Shown here: one piece after another, positions 62,032 through 64,000 of the stretch | How the letters are laid out: every line of letters starts with the position of its first letter | Numbering within the stretch: position 1 is the first letter of the stretch | Assembly: GCA_963921825.1 (NCBI GenBank) | Contig: OY997596.1 | Coordinates: 9,553,001 to 9,617,000 of the forward strand | Direction of reading: 5' to 3' | Source: Erodium maritimum | Taxonomy: Eukaryota > Streptophyta > Magnoliopsida > Geraniales > Geraniaceae | Length of the DNA: 64,000 nucleotides | Notes under the pieces: generated by a model | Database searches by the model: none | What the model was told of the DNA's origin: nothing | The model's input: only the letters and a program-made list of their open reading frames with translations | Program-made: the position numbers and the translations under genes

Positions 62032-64000
62032 TGTAAGAACCGCCCCAGGCGATCCCGGTCGAACCGGTGATTTTTGGCGAAAGTTGACTTTCCGCCTGAA
62101 AAGTCAACCGATGACTCCGGGAGTCATTTGGGACCTTTCCGGGACCCATAAAGCTTAGCCATCGTTACGGTTAGCTTAGTTGGGTCATTTCCTTTCAAAT
62201 GACACATTTTGTGAAAAAGTCAAACCCGGGTCAAACTAAGTTGATTTTTGATTATTAACGAATAAAATAATAAGAGCTGAGATATTTTTGGGTAGGAGTG
62301 GTCCCCACATGGACACATGTCCATGTTAGCTTGGAGGGGAAGCAAGGTGGGTTAAAAGACCAAATGGTCCCCACATATGGACAAAATAGAGAGAGATGGG
62401 TTAAAGGACGAAAAGGACTTTTCCACTTAGAGGATAAGACCACATGGGGCAATAAATTTCTGCATTTCTTCTACCTTGGCCGACCACCTTGGTGACTAGA
62501 GAGAGAAAGTGAAAACTCCATTGAAGCTTGAAGAAGAAGCAAGAGAAAGGAAGATCTTTTTTGACCATTTCTACACCAAATCTTCTCAAATTTACTTCAT
62601 CTTCTTCATCTCTTCATTTCCTAGAGGTTGGTATGCTTTATTTCCCTTTTTGATGAAATTGGTGTTGTGGGTTTGAGTAGAGATGACTTGAACTAGTGGG
62701 TTTTGGGTGTTGGATGGTTTAAATGTTGATTTGTGAAGAAGAAGTGGAGTTGGATGATGGAAATCACTTGGTTTGAGTTATTTTTGATGAAACCCACCAT
62801 GGGTCTTAAAACTTTAGATTATTTGATGTGAAAATTGAAGTTCTAAAGCTTAAAAATGGTGTTATGGAGAACCTAGAACTAGTTAGGAGCTTGTGGGAGA
62901 AATTAGGTATTTTTCCAGCGGTCGGAAGCTCACCGGAGCTCAGGCCGGTCGTCGGAATCTGGCCACCGGGGAGGGAAATGACCGCCATGGTTCAGACACC
63001 CTTGGAAAGGACCGGCCATGGTTCAGCCACCCTTGGACATGATCGGCCCGCCCGGTCCTGCCACCCCCAGCCATGTATGGCCGTGGGGCCCACATGGTCG
63101 GGTTTTGGTTGTTTCGTAAATTGGACGATCGTGGGTGAACCCCGGGACGATGTTTTCACACCCGGAACAAATTATGGATGTGATTCATGAAATTTCAGAA
63201 AAAGCGATTAGAAACTTTACTTGCGAAATTGGGAAGGCTCGACCCCGAAATTGGATTCCGTCAAGTGCGTTGGAACAAGTAAACTTAATTAGGATTGTTA
63301 GAAACGAAAAGGGAAATTTTCGGAGTCCCGAGGGACGTTTTTCCGATTCCGGGCAAAATGGGCCTTCCGGGCCCATTTTTCCAAGTTGAGCAATTAAAAT
63401 TAGTTTGGGTATTTTCCTCTTTAATCCACACTTGAATTAGCATTAATTCTTGTATTGCTTGTAGTCTTAGACTTTGGACCTGAGCTTTATGGAGGAGGAG
63501 ACTTTGGACCTCGGGAAGTGACAAGGAGGAAGCTAGCCAGGTCGTCCGTTGCGGGATCAGATTGCTTTTGAGGTAGGGAAATTTGCGAATACCGGTTTAA
63601 TTACGGAAAGTTACTAGTATGCATATAGGTTGAGAATACTCGATATAATTGTTAGGATTGCATGTAGGATGTGAGGAACGAGTGAAATGAGGGATAGCTT
63701 GTGAGCCATGTCGTGCCGTAAGTTTGGGAATTGTCGTGCTATAGAAATGCTTGTGGGCCATGTCGAGCCCTTAGGTTTGTGTGTTGATTGTAATGCCATG
63801 ATCTATGATTGTGATGCTTGATGTGTGGTTTATCCGTTGTTAGGTTGAGAATCATGATAAGGTATGCTCGGTAGTATGTTGCTATGTTTGGGCAAGTGTG
63901 CCATGCTTGATATGACGTGAAGTATTGGTTGTGGTATGATCGAGTGATTGATAGACCGATATGATGTGTTTCGGTAAGATTGTTTAGTAACGATATACTG
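62032..64000 (+). repeat. 3' LTR of gypsy D (cut by window end)
   Basis: Starts TGTAAGAACCGCCCC. It follows 40003-41930 closely with scattered substitutions and small indels, including an extra ~55 bases near 63830-63890 that the other copy lacks. The right end and target-site duplication are outside the window. Confidence 0.9.

Larger units (their letters stand above)
40003..64000 (+). mobile_element. Gypsy LTR retrotransposon D (gag-only, with nested copia array)
   Basis: 5' LTR 40003-58561, interrupted by the copia array at 42452-57694 (3.31 kb without it). Then PBS, leader, gag with two CCHC knuckles, 1.25 kb of post-gag sequence without pol, polypurine tract, and 3' LTR from 62032 to the window end. 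The opening ~1.95 kb of both LTRs align closely. The left flank TGGTC (39998-40002) is the candidate target-site duplication; its partner is outside the window. It inserted into LINE 3. Confidence 0.9.

Overview
The window is plant nuclear DNA, almost certainly from a eudicot with a large, repeat-rich genome. The only host-gene material I recognise is two relics of CYP82-type cytochrome P450 genes (CYP82 is a eudicot family). Everything else is retrotransposon sequence: gypsy elements of two lineages (a long-LTR, tRNA-Met-primed lineage and an Athila-type element primed by tRNA-Asp), three copia families, L1-type LINEs and one foldback MITE. There are no bacterial features. I found no intact protein-coding gene, so all coding calls are pseudogenes or broken transposon ORFs. 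The species cannot be named from this sequence.

Layout. 1-6693: minus-strand gypsy element (A), cut by the window start, with gag, PBS and a 3.3-kb LTR. 6694-7231: unassigned. 7235-7634: LINE-like 3' end and a GGGTACGCAGACCC minisatellite. 7636-8155: promoter region and first ~50 codons of CYP82 relic 1, ending at a deletion junction. 8164-10466: the 5' part of a minus-strand copia element (B) with a foldback MITE in its LTR. 10467-39631: CYP82 relic 2, whose upstream region and exon are split by three insertions: LINE 1 (10613-30649), LINE 2 (30708-32944) and copia C (33429-38462). LINE 1 is itself split by a solo LTR (11367-14047) and by an Athila element (14710-30377), which carries a second solo LTR (23365-26031) in its reverse-transcriptase region. 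39632-40002: third LINE fragment. 40003-64000: plus-strand gypsy element D, whose 5' LTR contains a 15.2-kb tandem copia array (42452-57694) of form LTR-body-LTR-body-LTR. The right LTR of D runs off the window.

Target-site duplications support most of the nesting: ACAGG and CATGT for the solo LTRs, AGTTG for the copia array, CGGCG/CAGCG for copia C, 16 bp and 18 bp for the LINEs, and ATCAC/ACCAC (one mismatch) for Athila. Removing the insertions rejoins the CYP82 relic 2 reading frame and its upstream region, which is homologous to that of relic 1. The two P450 copies were therefore a tandem pair before the transposons arrived.

The most interesting signals are structural. (1) All four long-LTR gypsy copies that cover the region keep a TGAGC-GNAA-GCTCA hairpin (GNRA-type loop) 24-28 nt upstream of a CAG-G acceptor-like site. 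(2) Different LTR subfamilies carry unrelated minisatellites whose units each encode a hairpin, with one apparent compensatory base-pair change. (3) Both gag-bearing gypsy copies lose pol after the same gag C-terminal motif, which suggests a gag-only non-autonomous lineage. (4) Two LINEs with target-site duplications at both ends contain ORF1-like and 3' sequence but no ORF2. (5) The copia array has two units differing by about two bases over 15 kb, although the pol genes are catalytically dead.
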